Origin: Chrysochromulina tobinii
Lineage: Eukaryota > Haptophyta > Prymnesiales > Chrysochromulinaceae
Reading direction: 5' to 3'
DNA: 19,187 nt
Assembly (NCBI GenBank): GCA_001275005.1
Contig: JWZX01002858.1
Location: 1-19,187, forward strand
Every line of letters starts with the position of its first letter. The first letter of the stretch is position 1. Of this stretch, positions 7,691 through 15,964 are shown piece after piece. Below the pieces are notes generated by a model, which saw nothing but the letters and a program-made list of their open reading frames with translations, made no database searches and was not told the DNA's origin. A program made the translations under genes and the position numbers.

Positions 7691-9053
7691 TCACCTCTTA
7701 CTACCGCTCTTAGTGCCGCTGCCGAAACCAAAGGCGCGCGCCACCAAGGACGCCTTCTTGTTCGAACCGGATGGCGTCGTCTCGACCGACTGAAAGGGTG
7801 CGTCATATGCCGATGACTCGAGCTCCATGGTCATCGGCTGCTGCGCCGCGCGCTGCATCTCTTCCTTGATGCGGGCCACCGCCGCGTCGGAACCCAAGCC
7901 CTCCATCGGATGGCCTGCGACGCTGACGAGCTTGCTGCCGGCCACCACGCCCTTCTTTGCCGCCTGCGAGCCCGCGGCCACCTCAGTAATGAAGGTGCAC
8001 CTGCCCGCGGCCTCAGTAAACGTCATCCCTAGAGAGCCGGGACCGAAGGTGAACGTGCGGCGGGGCTTCTGGCGTTCAGCTTCGGACAATGGCGCCGTCG
8101 AGGCCACCGACGCAGCACCTGGCGCGGCACGCTCTTCCATCGGCAGAGTCAGAATCGCAGCATTTGAATCTCTGTCGGCAGAATCACTATCGATGTCCGC
8201 AGCTGATGCTGGTGGCGCAGATTCAGTCTCATGGTCGGCAGATGCGTCGGCAGATTGAATCTGGTCGGCAGATTCAGTCTCGTGGTCGGCAGATGCGTCG
8301 GCGGACGTGAGTCTCTTGTGAGAAGGCGTACTCATCTCGCCGCGCTCTACCGGGCGCTCTACCGGTGTGACGGCAGAGTCGTCGTGTGTGTCCGAGCCCG
8401 GCCTGGATGGAGGCTGTGCAGATGAGCGCGGCTCGACCGCCTCGACGCCTAGGGCGGTCCCGCTCGATGCTGGCGTGGCTGTGTCGCCCGAGACGGCGCG
8501 GCGGGCGGCGTCGAGCTTGGCGCGCTCTTTGTGAATAGTGCGCTCGAAGCTCGCCTCGAGAGCCTCGAGCGCCTCAGTGGGCACCGGTGACGTGGCGGAG
8601 ACGTCGGAGGCGGAGGCCCAGCCACGCGAGACGGACGAGGGGATGGAGGCGATCGATCCCTCCGCCTCGGAACTCCTCGTCCACCTCCGATGGGATGCAA
8701 GACGACTCAGCGCTCAGGGAGGAGAGGTTTGCGGGGGGGTCCCGGATGGCCGTGCGTGATCGCGCCTTCGCCGCCGCAAACCGTCGCGCGAGCGCCGTGG
8801 CGGCGACCTCGGAAGCGAGCATCTCACATGAGTTCGGAGAGTGCCGACCAGCTGCTGCCAGCTGCCAGCCGCCCCCGACGAAGCTCGCTTCGCCGCCGGT
8901 GCCGAGGCTCTCTGTGCCCTTGACCTTGCTGCTGACTTGGCGCCTTCCGGAGATCGACGAGTCGAGCTTGGACATCTGGGCGCCGGGCGAGGCGCGCGCC
9001 TGCATGCAATGAGGGAGGCCATCAGGCGCAATCAAGGCACAATCAAGGGACAT
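7691..9053 (-). CDS. PDZ-domain protein (two exons), or C-terminal part of the CH/IQ scaffold gene
   Basis: The C-terminal exon carries a PDZ domain at 8059-7814. GSLGM stands in the carboxylate-binding loop, then VAAGSQAAKKGVVAGSKLVSVAG matches the usual PDZ core, and the helix SDAAVARIKEEM follows. PDZ domains bind C-terminal peptides of partner proteins. The frame containing it has no ATG in its 5' part and closes at 8716-8714. The upstream frame beginning at ATG 9053 joins it in phase if 8684-8573 is removed as an intron, giving exons 9053-8685 (123 codons) and 8572-7691, about 416 residues. Between the parts lie a coiled-coil-like helix (EALEALEASFERTIHKERAK) and a Ser/Asp-rich repeat (ASADHETESAD twice, plus-strand 8220-8310). 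The C-terminus is basic and Gly/Ser-rich. The putative ATG is only 107 bp from the stop of the CH gene, and a consensus donor in that gene could splice into this frame, so this may not be a separate gene. Confidence 0.7.
8573..8684 (-). other. Predicted 112-nt intron in the PDZ gene
   Basis: On the minus strand the sequence reads CGGAG|GTGGAC at 8684 and CACTGAG|GCGCTC at 8573, a GT-AG pair with a CT-rich interior. It is phase 0 on both sides, and 112 nt is exactly the length class (1 mod 3) needed to join the upstream frame to the PDZ frame. Without it, the upstream frame ends at a TGA at 8576-8574 and the PDZ frame has no ATG. Confidence 0.65.
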
Positions 9054-9191
9054 CTGCGCGCCTGCGTGTAGAGCAGCTTCTCATCAGGCGCAATCAAAGC
9101 GCAATCACGGGACGCGCCTGCTTGTAGAGCAGCTTCTCATCAGGCGCAATCAAAGCGCAATCACGGGACGCGCCTGCTTGTAGAGCAGCTT
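9014..9191. repeat. 56-bp tandem repeat, about three copies
   Basis: The unit starts with TGTAGAGCAGCTTCTCATCA on the plus strand. It begins at 9067 and 9123, with a truncated third copy at 9179, so the spacing is exactly 56 bp. A diverged copy precedes it at about 9014-9066. On the minus strand each unit contains CTACAAGCAG or CTACACGCAG followed by GCGCG, which looks like a splice acceptor. The repeat lies within the predicted intron 9210-9062 and at the beginning of the next exon. Confidence 0.92.
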
Positions 9192-9210
9192 TCCTGCTCG
9201 CGCGACTCAC
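9062..9210 (-). other. Predicted 149-nt intron joining the CH gene to the PDZ gene
   Basis: A perfect consensus donor, GTGAGT, lies at 9210-9205 on the minus strand, straight after the codons for FSEAQL and one base into the next codon. The acceptor CTACACGCAG ends at 9062. Splicing restores frame with no stop: the CH tail would read EAQLRAQMSLDCALIAP and continue into the PDZ-containing frame. Unspliced, the CH frame runs into the repeat and stops at 9161. Which of the repeated acceptors is used is not certain. Confidence 0.5.
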
Positions 9211-12200
9211 GCAGCTGCGCCTCCGAGAAGGTGCGGGGCGCCGCCGTCGATTCTCTCGCACCCAGCGTCGGCCCATCGAAGCCGAGACGCTGTGCGAGGC
9301 GCCCGAGCGCATGGACTTGGCGCAGAACAGCCATCATGTCGCGCCCCTCGTAGAGGTCGACCGTCTGAAACGAGTCGGAGGGGAGCAAGCCGATGGCGGT
9401 GCATGCTTGAAGGTAGTTGCCAATATTCTCCCGATGCACCGCGGGCGCGACGAGCGCATTCTTGGGCACCACGGGCGGCGGGCACGAGCCTGGCACGATG
9501 ACGTTGACGAGCTCGCACAGCACCTCCCCCGACATGAGGAGATCTTTGAAGCTGCACTCCTTGTCCCCCACCGGCGCGCCCGTCACCGCCTCAATCCACT
9601 CGCGCGCATCATTCTCCATGTCCTCGTCGTATGCCGCCGCGCGCAGCTCGGTCGGCTGCGTGGCCAGTACCAGGTCGGGCGTCTCCTCTCCCACCGACCG
9701 GTAGGAGCCACTCGACCGGCAGGAGGCACTCGACTCTGCCTCGCTTACCACGGCGCTTACGTCAGGCAAGGGCGAGGGCGCGGCTGAGCCGGCGCTCACC
9801 ACGGCGCTCGGCCTGGGGGACTTGGACGGTTTGGCAAGCCGTTGCCGCTGCGCTGAGTCGTCGATGGCTTTGACCGTGGCCCACTTCGAGACCCTCGAAG
9901 CGCCGTGGTGAGCGCCGCCATCGGTGGCCTCGGCCCCGGAGGCCAACGTGCTCACCACGGCGCTCACACTGCACGAGGGACGCCGCCTCATCGGCACACT
10001 CGCCCCGACGTCGCCCTTGTCGAAGCCGCCGCCAAGCCGCGCCTTGAGCAGCTCCAACGCCTTCGTGTGCTGCCGTCCTGGAGACGCAGCATCCTTCGCC
10101 TCCACATCCGACGCCTCCACATCCGACGCAAACGGGTCCAACGCCTCCACATCCAAGGCAGCCCGCGAAGCTAACGCCTCACGCCTCGCCTGCGCTCGCT
10201 GCTCTCGCAGCTGGCCGACTCTGGCGCGGTCGAGCTGGGCGCGACGTGCAGCCTGCACCTTGACCGCCGCCGCCCTCGTAGCCTCAGATTCACGCAGCTC
10301 GGCAGCTAGCTCTTCACGCCTCGCCTGCGCTCGCTGCTCTCGCAGCTCGGCGACCCTGGCGCGGTCGAACTGCGCGCGACGTGCGGCCTGCACCTTGACC
10401 GCCGCCGCCCTCTTTACAGCATCGTCCGCGGGCTCCAGAGCGTCAGGCGCCGTGGCGGGCTCCAGAGCACCAGGCGCCGTGGCGGGCTCCAGAGCAACAG
10501 GCGCCGTGGCGGGCTCCAGAGCAGCAGGCGCCGTGGCGGGCTCCAAAGCAGCAGGCGGCTCCTCGGCAGCGGCCGCAGAGGGCTCGAGCGCCTCGGCAGC
10601 GGGCACGGGAAGACTTTGGGTCTCCGCTGCGGCAGGCGGCATAGAGGTCCGCCGAGACGGACTCGGTGGGGGAGGACGCCGAGGCAGCGGAGGGAGCCGC
10701 GGCAGCAGCGAGGCAGGGTCCTTCGTAGATTCGTCCGACGGAGATGCCGGAGGCGCCGCGTTGTGGTGAGCACTTGCATGCGAGGCAGGGTCCTTCGTAG
10801 ATTCGTCCGACGGAGCGGCCGGAGGCGCCGCGTTGTGGTGAGCACTTGCATGCGAGGCAGGGTCCTTCGTAGATTCGTCCGACGGAGCGGCCGGAGGCGC
10901 CGCCTCGAGGCACGCTGCCCGCTCTGTGGAATTCGGAAGCTCCGCCGGCTCGGGAGGCGCCGTGATGGGCTCGGGAGGCGCCGTGATGGGCTCGGTAGGC
11001 GCCGTGATGGGCTCGGTAGGCGCCGTGATGGGCTCGGGAGGCGCCGTGATGGGCTCGGTAGGCGCCGTGATGGGCTCGGAAGGCGCCGTGATGGGCTCGG
11101 GAAGCGCCGTGATGGGCTTGGGCGGCGCCGTGGTGGGCGTGGGACGCGCCGTGGTGGGCTTGGGAAGCGCCTCCGAGAGCAGCTGCGAGGGAGCCTGATC
11201 CATATTAGGCAGCTGTGAGACCGCGGCCGCCACTCGCTCGGCCTCCGCCTTCTTCGCCGCCGAGCTCTCTGCCTTCGCCTTCTCCGCCGCCGCTCGCTCC
11301 GCAGCCGCCATCTTTGCTGCAAGGAGCGCCGCAGCGGCCATCGCCGCCGTTTCCGCCGCCGCGCGCTCCGCCTCCGCCTTTTCTGATGCTAATCGCTCCG
11401 CCTGAGCCCGCTCCCACTCCGCCTCCGCCTTCTCCAACGCCTTTCGCTCCGCCTCCGCCTTCTCCAACGCCTTTCGCTCCGCCGCCTCCGCCTCCTCCAA
11501 CGCCATTCGCTCCGCCTCCGCCTTCTCCAACGCCTTTCGCTCCGCCTCCGCCTCCTCCAACGCCATTCGCTCCGCCTCCGCCTCCTCCAACGCCTTTCGC
11601 TCCGCCTCCGCCTCCTCCAACGCCATTCGCTCCGCCTCCGCCTCCTCCAACGCCTTCAGTTGGAAGAGAATGCGATTCACCTCCTCGCTCAGTTGGTTGA
11701 CCGTCGCGACTCCGATACTCTTCTTCTCGGCGTAAGTGACATTCTCCCTCTGCAGCCACCCAGGGTCCCTTGCCATATTAGGGACGAGCCGCTCACGCTC
11801 CTCCACCTTCGCCTCCTCTCGGGCAGCCCCGAGCTCCGCCAGTCGCTCCACCTTCGCCTCATGAGACGCCAATCGCGCCGCGGCCTCCTTCTCTATCGCC
11901 ACTCGCTCCGCCTCCGCCTTCTCAGCCAGCGAGCGCGCTGCGGCCGCTGTCGCCGCCGCAGCCCTCTCCGCCGCCGCCCTCGCCTTCGCCACCCTCATCT
12001 CCGCCGCCGCCACGGCCTCCTCGGCCAGTCGCTCGGCATCCGCCTGCTCCGCCGCGAAACGTTCCGCCTCGGCAGTCTCCGCCGCCAGCCTGACCGCTTC
12101 GTCACGTTCCGCCTCGGCCTGCTCAGGAAAGACCAGTTCCGCCTCCGCCTCCACTGCCGCCAGCAGCTCCGCCTCCGCCTTCTCAACCTCGGCGCAGGCC

Positions 12201-14206
12201 CCCATTCCTTCGTCGTCGCTGAACCGAACACTCACAGCCCGCGAACCGTTTTGGCGCTCGACGGTGGTCATGTGCTGCTGTACATAGCTGAATGAGACAC
12301 CAAACTCCTGCTCTGGAGTCGCGGGTGGGGTCTGCAGCCCGGAGCGGCTGCGGCGCGGTGGAGGCATCGGTGCCGTTGTTAACGTCGTCGGGGCTCTCAC
12401 CGGAGGTACTGGAGATGCTGGAGGTGCAAGTGCCATGGGCTCGGATTCTGGCGAACGCGAGGCCGGGGGGCTGCTGCATCCCTGCGGGCCCTGCGGGCAC
12501 GACGTGGTCGATCCTGAACGAGCTGGCAGCATAAAAGTGCCACGCGCTGGCTGGGGAGACTGCTGCAGTTTGGCTATCAAGCGAGGAGGTGACAGCTGCC
12601 GCTGTGGCGGCGGCCGCTGCAGCTGAGCAGCTGCCGCCGGCGACTGCTGCAGCTCGGCCATCGGCGGCCGCGGCGGCTGAGCAGCTGCCGCTGGTGACTG
12701 CTGGGACGGCCCCACCGTCGTTGCCACCGCCGCCGGCCGGCCGAGGGGGCCGAGCGTGCTCCTCTCTGAGAGTTCCGAAGAGGAGGGGTCTCCGAAGGTG
12801 ACCTTCGGGGGAGGAGCTTTGGGCGCAGCGCTCGTCGGCGAGACACCTTTGGAGTCAAAGGAAGCGCTTCGCCGAAGGACATCCTTCGCCGCGCTTGGCA
12901 TCGCCTTGCCGATGCCCCGCTGCGCAAGCGCCGTCGATGCGAGCGCGAGGAGCAACGGCGAGACGGGAGGTGGGTTGGGCCATGCGAGCGCAAGTGGCTC
13001 GATGGCCCGCGGCGTCGAAGGGGGTTGAGGGACGAATGCCCTAGAGAATACGGGAGCGACGGCGGAAGTCAGAGGGGTGGCGCGCGCAGTCGAGCAGCCT
13101 GCCGACGAGGGCGCTGTCGTGACTGCCGACGGCGACGAGAGCGCTGTCGTGAGCGCCGCCACTCGTGCGAGCTCCTCCGCACGCTCGGCTGCTGCGAGCT
13201 TCGAGGCGGCCGCTCGCGCAGCGATTGCCGCCTTCTCGACCGCCAGCGCATGCGCAGCCGCCGCCTCCTCTGCCTCGCGCCACTCAGCCGCTGCCAGCGG
13301 CGACGGCGCGACTGCCAACGGCGAGGGCGCGACTGCGAAAGGTGACGCCGCTATGGACGATTTCAGACCACTGACGGCACCCTGCCTGAGCAGCTGACGA
13401 AAGGCGGCGGCATCGCGCTCGGCTCGGCGCTGCTCCGCGCCTTGCCGCGGCTCGTACACCACAGGCTCGCGCGGCGCGGGCACCACCGCCGTCGCGGCAG
13501 CCACCTCGGCGACCCTGAGCAGCGCCGGTGAGGTGGGCGTGTATGGGGCGCCGCCCACCTCAAACGACGAGGCGGCGGGCCCTGGGCCGAACCTTCTGAG
13601 GACGACACCAGGTTCGGTCGCTGCTGTGGGCGCCGTGGCGGGCGCCGTGGGTGGCCGCGTGGGCACGCTGCTGCGTTCCGGATCGCTCGCCGCCACGAGC
13701 TCGATGGCGCGCTGCAGCGGCGCTCGCGCCATCGACTCCGAACTTGCATTTCGTCGGAGCCTCAAGCCCGAATCCCGTGCGCCGGGCGTCGTCCACGCCG
13801 GCGCATCGTCCGTATGTCCATTGGTTTCGACAGGGGGTGCCATGGTCGCAGCGCTCTCCAACCTCGTCGGTGGCCGACTCCCAAAGGACGAAGAGCGGCG
13901 CAGCGCAGTGATCTTCTGCATTTCCTCGGCGATGGCCCTGCGGATCGGATCCAGCGGCGCCGGGCGACTTGCAGTCGATGCGCGCCATTGGAGAAAGCAC
14001 GACCGGCACTGCCGCGTCCGCGACTTTGCCGCAGCCCCATCGGCGCAGTGCTGATCGAGCACAGCACAGCGGAAGCGAACAGCCGCAATACGCCAAGCGA
14101 AAAAGGTTCGCTCGATCGCGCGTACCGCCGCGTATTCGCTTAGCCCCCGGTCCGATAGGTCGTGCGTGGATAAGATCCACGGAAACAGCGCCTGGTCCTT
14201 TGGCAT
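9161..14206 (-). CDS. Large coiled-coil scaffold with IQ-like motifs and a calponin-homology domain
   Basis: I start at the ATG at 14206, the first ATG after a TATA-like box; the frame is open to 14284 but without another ATG. The product is about 1680 residues as read without splicing. The N-terminus has two F-x-x-W-R motifs about 35 residues apart (TFFAWR, CFLQWR), resembling Sfi1 centrin-binding repeats. A long disordered Ala/Pro/Ser region follows with basic phosphosite-like motifs (LRRSSSFGS, LRRNASSES, LRRSASFDS). An Ala/Glu coiled coil covers about 12200-11220 and includes 10-residue EEAEAERMAL repeats. Three in-frame arrays follow: EPITAPT, a 24-residue unit, and LEPATAP. Two IQ-like motifs (KVQAARRAQFDRAR, KVQAARRAQLDRAR) lie near 10410-10360 and 10280-10220 and would bind calmodulin or centrin. 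A single CH domain lies at about 9628-9290, followed by FDGPTLG and RTFSEAQL, as in the calponin/transgelin family, which binds actin or microtubules. It is likely spliced onward to the PDZ exons. Confidence 0.8.
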   Translation of the reverse strand: MPKDQALFPWILSTHDLSDRGLSEYAAVRAIERTFFAWRIAAVRFRCAVLDQHCADGAAAKSRTRQCRSCFLQWRASTASRPAPLDPIRRAIAEEMQKITALRRSSSFGSRPPTRLESAATMAPPVETNGHTDDAPAWTTPGARDSGLRLRRNASSESMARAPLQRAIELVAASDPERSSVPTRPPTAPATAPTAATEPGVVLRRFGPGPAASSFEVGGAPYTPTSPALLRVAEVAAATAVVPAPREPVVYEPRQGAEQRRAERDAAAFRQLLRQGAVSGLKSSIAASPFAVAPSPLAVAPSPLAAAEWREAEEAAAAHALAVEKAAIAARAAASKLAAAERAEELARVAALTTALSSPSAVTTAPSSAGCSTARATPLTSAVAPVFSRAFVPQPPSTPRAIEPLALAWPNPPPVSPLLLALASTALAQRGIGKAMPSAAKDVLRRSASFDSKGVSPTSAAPKAPPPKVTFGDPSSSELSERSTLGPLGRPAAVATTVGPSQQSPAAAAQPPRPPMAELQQSPAAAAQLQRPPPQRQLSPPRLIAKLQQSPQPARGTFMLPARSGSTTSCPQGPQGCSSPPASRSPESEPMALAPPASPVPPVRAPTTLTTAPMPPPRRSRSGLQTPPATPEQEFGVSFSYVQQHMTTVERQNGSRAVSVRFSDDEGMGACAEVEKAEAELLAAVEAEAELVFPEQAEAERDEAVRLAAETAEAERFAAEQADAERLAEEAVAAAEMRVAKARAAAERAAAATAAAARSLAEKAEAERVAIEKEAAARLASHEAKVERLAELGAAREEAKVEERERLVPNMARDPGWLQRENVTYAEKKSIGVATVNQLSEEVNRILFQLKALEEAEAERMALEEAEAERKALEEAEAERMALEEAEAERKALEKAEAERMALEEAEAAERKALEKAEAERKALEKAEAEWERAQAERLASEKAEAERAAAETAAMAAAALLAAKMAAAERAAAEKAKAESSAAKKAEAERVAAAVSQLPNMDQAPSQLLSEALPKPTTARPTPTTAPPKPITALPEPITAPSEPITAPTEPITAPPEPITAPTEPITAPTEPITAPPEPITAPPEPAELPNSTERAACLEAAPPAAPSDESTKDPASHASAHHNAAPPAAPSDESTKDPASHASAHHNAAPPASPSDESTKDPASLLPRLPPLPRRPPPPSPSRRTSMPPAAAETQSLPVPAAEALEPSAAAAEEPPAALEPATAPAALEPATAPVALEPATAPGALEPATAPDALEPADDAVKRAAAVKVQAARRAQFDRARVAELREQRAQARREELAAELRESEATRAAAVKVQAARRAQLDRARVGQLREQRAQARREALASRAALDVEALDPFASDVEASDVEAKDAASPGRQHTKALELLKARLGGGFDKGDVGASVPMRRRPSCSVSAVVSTLASGAEATDGGAHHGASRVSKWATVKAIDDSAQRQRLAKPSKSPRPSAVVSAGSAAPSPLPDVSAVVSEAESSASCRSSGSYRSVGEETPDLVLATQPTELRAAAYDEDMENDAREWIEAVTGAPVGDKECSFKDLLMSGEVLCELVNVIVPGSCPPPVVPKNALVAPAVHRENIGNYLQACTAIGLLPSDSFQTVDLYEGRDMMAVLRQVHALGRLAQRLGFDGPTLGARESTAAPRTFSEAQLRESREQESCSTSRRVP
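10431..10560 (-). repeat. 27-bp coding minisatellite (LEPATAP)
   Basis: Five tandem units begin at plus-strand positions 10431, 10458, 10485, 10512 and 10539. They encode the 9-residue repeat A-L-E-P-A-T-A-P-x. The length is a multiple of three, so copy-number change keeps the frame. Confidence 0.9.
10710..10905 (-). repeat. 72-bp coding minisatellite (24-residue unit)
   Basis: Three copies start at plus-strand 10710, 10782 and 10854. Each encodes a unit containing APSDESTKDPASHASAHHN. The copies are nearly identical at the DNA level, so amplification is recent. Confidence 0.9.
10947..11165 (-). repeat. 21-bp coding minisatellite (PITAPxE)
   Basis: About ten tandem copies of GGCTCGGTAGGCGCCGTGAT-type units encode the heptad P-I-T-A-P-P/T/S-E. 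The promoter-proximal copies (near 11100-11165) are more diverged than the central ones. Confidence 0.9.
11417..11660 (-). repeat. 30-bp coding minisatellite (EEAEAERMAL coiled coil)
   Basis: About eight tandem copies of a 30-bp unit encode a charged 10-residue helix repeat alternating M-A-L and K-A-L. One copy carries an extra Ala codon (EAAERKAL). The opposite strand reads as Pro-rich only because of the codon composition. Confidence 0.9.
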
Positions 14207-14425
14207 CCACAGAGACCGAAACTCACCACACCCTGCTGCACAGCACCTCGGTGCAGCAGCGTCAACACCCGTTCTCTGAGGCACCGCGGAGGCAAGTGAG
14301 AAAGAAAAGTTGCGTGGGCGCCGTCGCGGGCTTTTATGCGCTTGTCCGTTGTCTGAGGTCCCCCCGCGTTCACCACACTCCGTCTCAAAGGACGGCTTTC
14401 AGTTTTGTCAAGCGACCCTCTTGAA
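14207..14425 (-). promoter_or_regulatory. Compact promoter of the scaffold gene with TATA-like box
   Basis: On the minus strand CATAAAAG lies at 14338-14331, with a pyrimidine-rich stretch CTTTTCTTTCTC about 20-35 bp downstream (14312-14301) that could hold the transcription start. The first ATG after it is at 14206, giving a leader of roughly 95 nt. The same 219 bp must also hold the 3' UTR of the fasciclin-fibrillin gene, which stops at 14426. Confidence 0.45.
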
Positions 14426-15964
14426 TCACAGGCCTAGAAGTTTGCTCGCCATGCCCTGCAAGAGGGCGGACGCGCCGAGGTCAGCGGGGACTTCGTCGTA
14501 CCTCGTCGGCGATGTGGCGTCGCTCAGCTTGGTGTAGACGAAGAGCTTGCCGTCCTGGTCGCGCGAGATGCGCAGCCTCGCGTCCAGGTACGTCGTCTTG
14601 AAGAGTGGCCGCGGGTTGGCGTAGGTGGGCACCACGCTCTCAAGCGCGGCGCCCAGGGAGCGCGACTCGAGACGTACGCCTGCATCGAGCGCCTGACGAA
14701 GCCCGGGCAAGTTGGAACCCTTGATCTCGACGGTGTCCATGAGGAGGCGCCAGGCGTCACCGAGGTTCGCCTCGACGCTCGCCGTCGAGACGATCGCGCC
14801 GCGGATGCTCAGAGGCATCCCACCCGAATAGCGCAGAAAAGGCACTACGTCGCTCAGAAAGGGCACTGCGCCCGCGGAGACCTCGAACTCGGAGACGATG
14901 CGCGCGCCGTCATAGACCTGGCGCACCTTGCCGATCGTCGAGATGGCCAGCGCCGCCCGATGCATGTCGCAGAACCAGTCGTACCTCTCGGCCTCGGCGC
15001 CGTCGGCGCACACGGCGCGTCCAGCCATGAAAAAGGGAGAGGAGCGGAAGAGTTGTGTGTCGCTGAAGACGAGTTCCCATGTGCCCATGCACTCGGGCGC
15101 GAGGGTCGGCTCGGGCGTCGGATTGAGCATCTCGAGTGCAGCGACCAACTCGCGCGCCTCCTTGAGGTCGGTAGCCGTCGCGGACTCGCCGCGTGCACAT
15201 GCAGCCGCGCGTGAGAGCAGCTCAACCTTGAGGCGCTCGCGCTCGAGGGCCCCCTCCAGACCGGGCGCCGCCCCCGCGCCGTCGGCCATCATCTCCATGG
15301 CATTCTCCATCGCCGTCTCCATCTCCATGGCCATCTCCATCGCGGAGGGCTTCGCCGCCGGCAAGATGACGGAGTCGATGATGTGGATGACACCGTTGGC
15401 GCACTCGATGTCCGTCGTCACGACCTTGGCGCCGTCGATCATGACGCCGTCCGCACCGACCTTGATGGTGATCTTGGCGCCGTTGACGGTGGCTACCTTT
15501 TGGCCATCCATGGTGACGACCGTCTTAGCCATGACCTTGGCGGAGACGACGTGGTACGTGAGGATGGAGGCGAGCTTGGCCTTGTTGTCGGGCTTGAGGA
15601 GATCTTCGACGGTGCCCGCTGGCAGTTTGGCAAAGGCGGCATCGGTGGGCGCGAAGACGGTGAACGGCCCTTCACCCTTGAGAGTGTCGACGAGGCGGGC
15701 AGCACCAAGCGCTGTGGCGAGGGTCGTGAAGGAGCCAGCTGACACTGCGGTGTCGATGATATCCTTCATCGCAACGGGCGGCTCCACGAGAGGTGCTGCA
15801 TTCTCGACCTCCGCGCACCGCGGAAGCGACCGACGACAATTCTCCGGTAGCACGAACGCTCGTGGCGCGACGAGCAGGCCCGACGCGGCCTGCACCAGGA
15901 GCAATAGACTCAGATGCATTTCTGAATCGGACTGGAGGCACGATTTCCGAAGGAAGATTCGCAT
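14426..15964 (-). CDS. Fasciclin (FAS1) - fibrillin/PAP fusion, predicted plastid-targeted
   Basis: This is a 512-residue frame from ATG 15964; ATG 15919 is an alternative that places the hydrophobic signal right at the N-terminus ([20 protein letters not shown]). The signal is followed by [15 protein letters not shown]. Phe after a small-residue cleavage site is typical of bipartite plastid targeting in secondary red-plastid algae. A FAS1 domain covers about residues 66-203 (15769-15355), with [17 protein letters not shown] as the H1 region and the conserved YH in ILTYHVV. A Met/Glu-rich linker ([19 protein letters not shown]) follows. The second half is a plastid lipid-associated/fibrillin (PAP) domain: [20 protein letters not shown] and the characteristic C-terminal [20 protein letters not shown]. 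Fibrillins bind lipids in plastoglobules and thylakoids; FAS1 is an adhesion or protein-interaction fold. The domain calls are firm and the plastid location is likely. The joint role, such as tethering plastoglobules, is inference. Confidence 0.9.
   Translation of the reverse strand: MRIFLRKSCLQSDSEMHLSLLLLVQAASGLLVAPRAFVLPENCRRSLPRCAEVENAAPLVEPPVAMKDIIDTAVSAGSFTTLATALGAARLVDTLKGEGPFTVFAPTDAAFAKLPAGTVEDLLKPDNKAKLASILTYHVVSAKVMAKTVVTMDGQKVATVNGAKITIKVGADGVMIDGAKVVTTDIECANGVIHIIDSVILPAAKPSAMEMAMEMETAMENAMEMMADGAGAAPGLEGALERERLKVELLSRAAACARGESATATDLKEARELVAALEMLNPTPEPTLAPECMGTWELVFSDTQLFRSSPFFMAGRAVCADGAEAERYDWFCDMHRAALAISTIGKVRQVYDGARIVSEFEVSAGAVPFLSDVVPFLRYSGGMPLSIRGAIVSTASVEANLGDAWRLLMDTVEIKGSNLPGLRQALDAGVRLESRSLGAALESVVPTYANPRPLFKTTYLDARLRISRDQDGKLFVYTKLSDATSPTRYDEVPADLGASALLQGMASKLLGL

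Noticed and set aside
10710-10905. CRISPR-like spaced repeat
   Set aside because: The 72-bp units are direct tandem copies without unique spacers and encode a regular 24-residue peptide in a eukaryotic gene.
11215-11700. Plus-strand Pro-rich frame (PPPPSPTPFA repeats), and the Gly-rich minus-strand frame over the same DNA
   Set aside because: Both are off-frame readings of the EEAEAERMAL coiled-coil repeat, which continues smoothly into its flanks in the scaffold frame.
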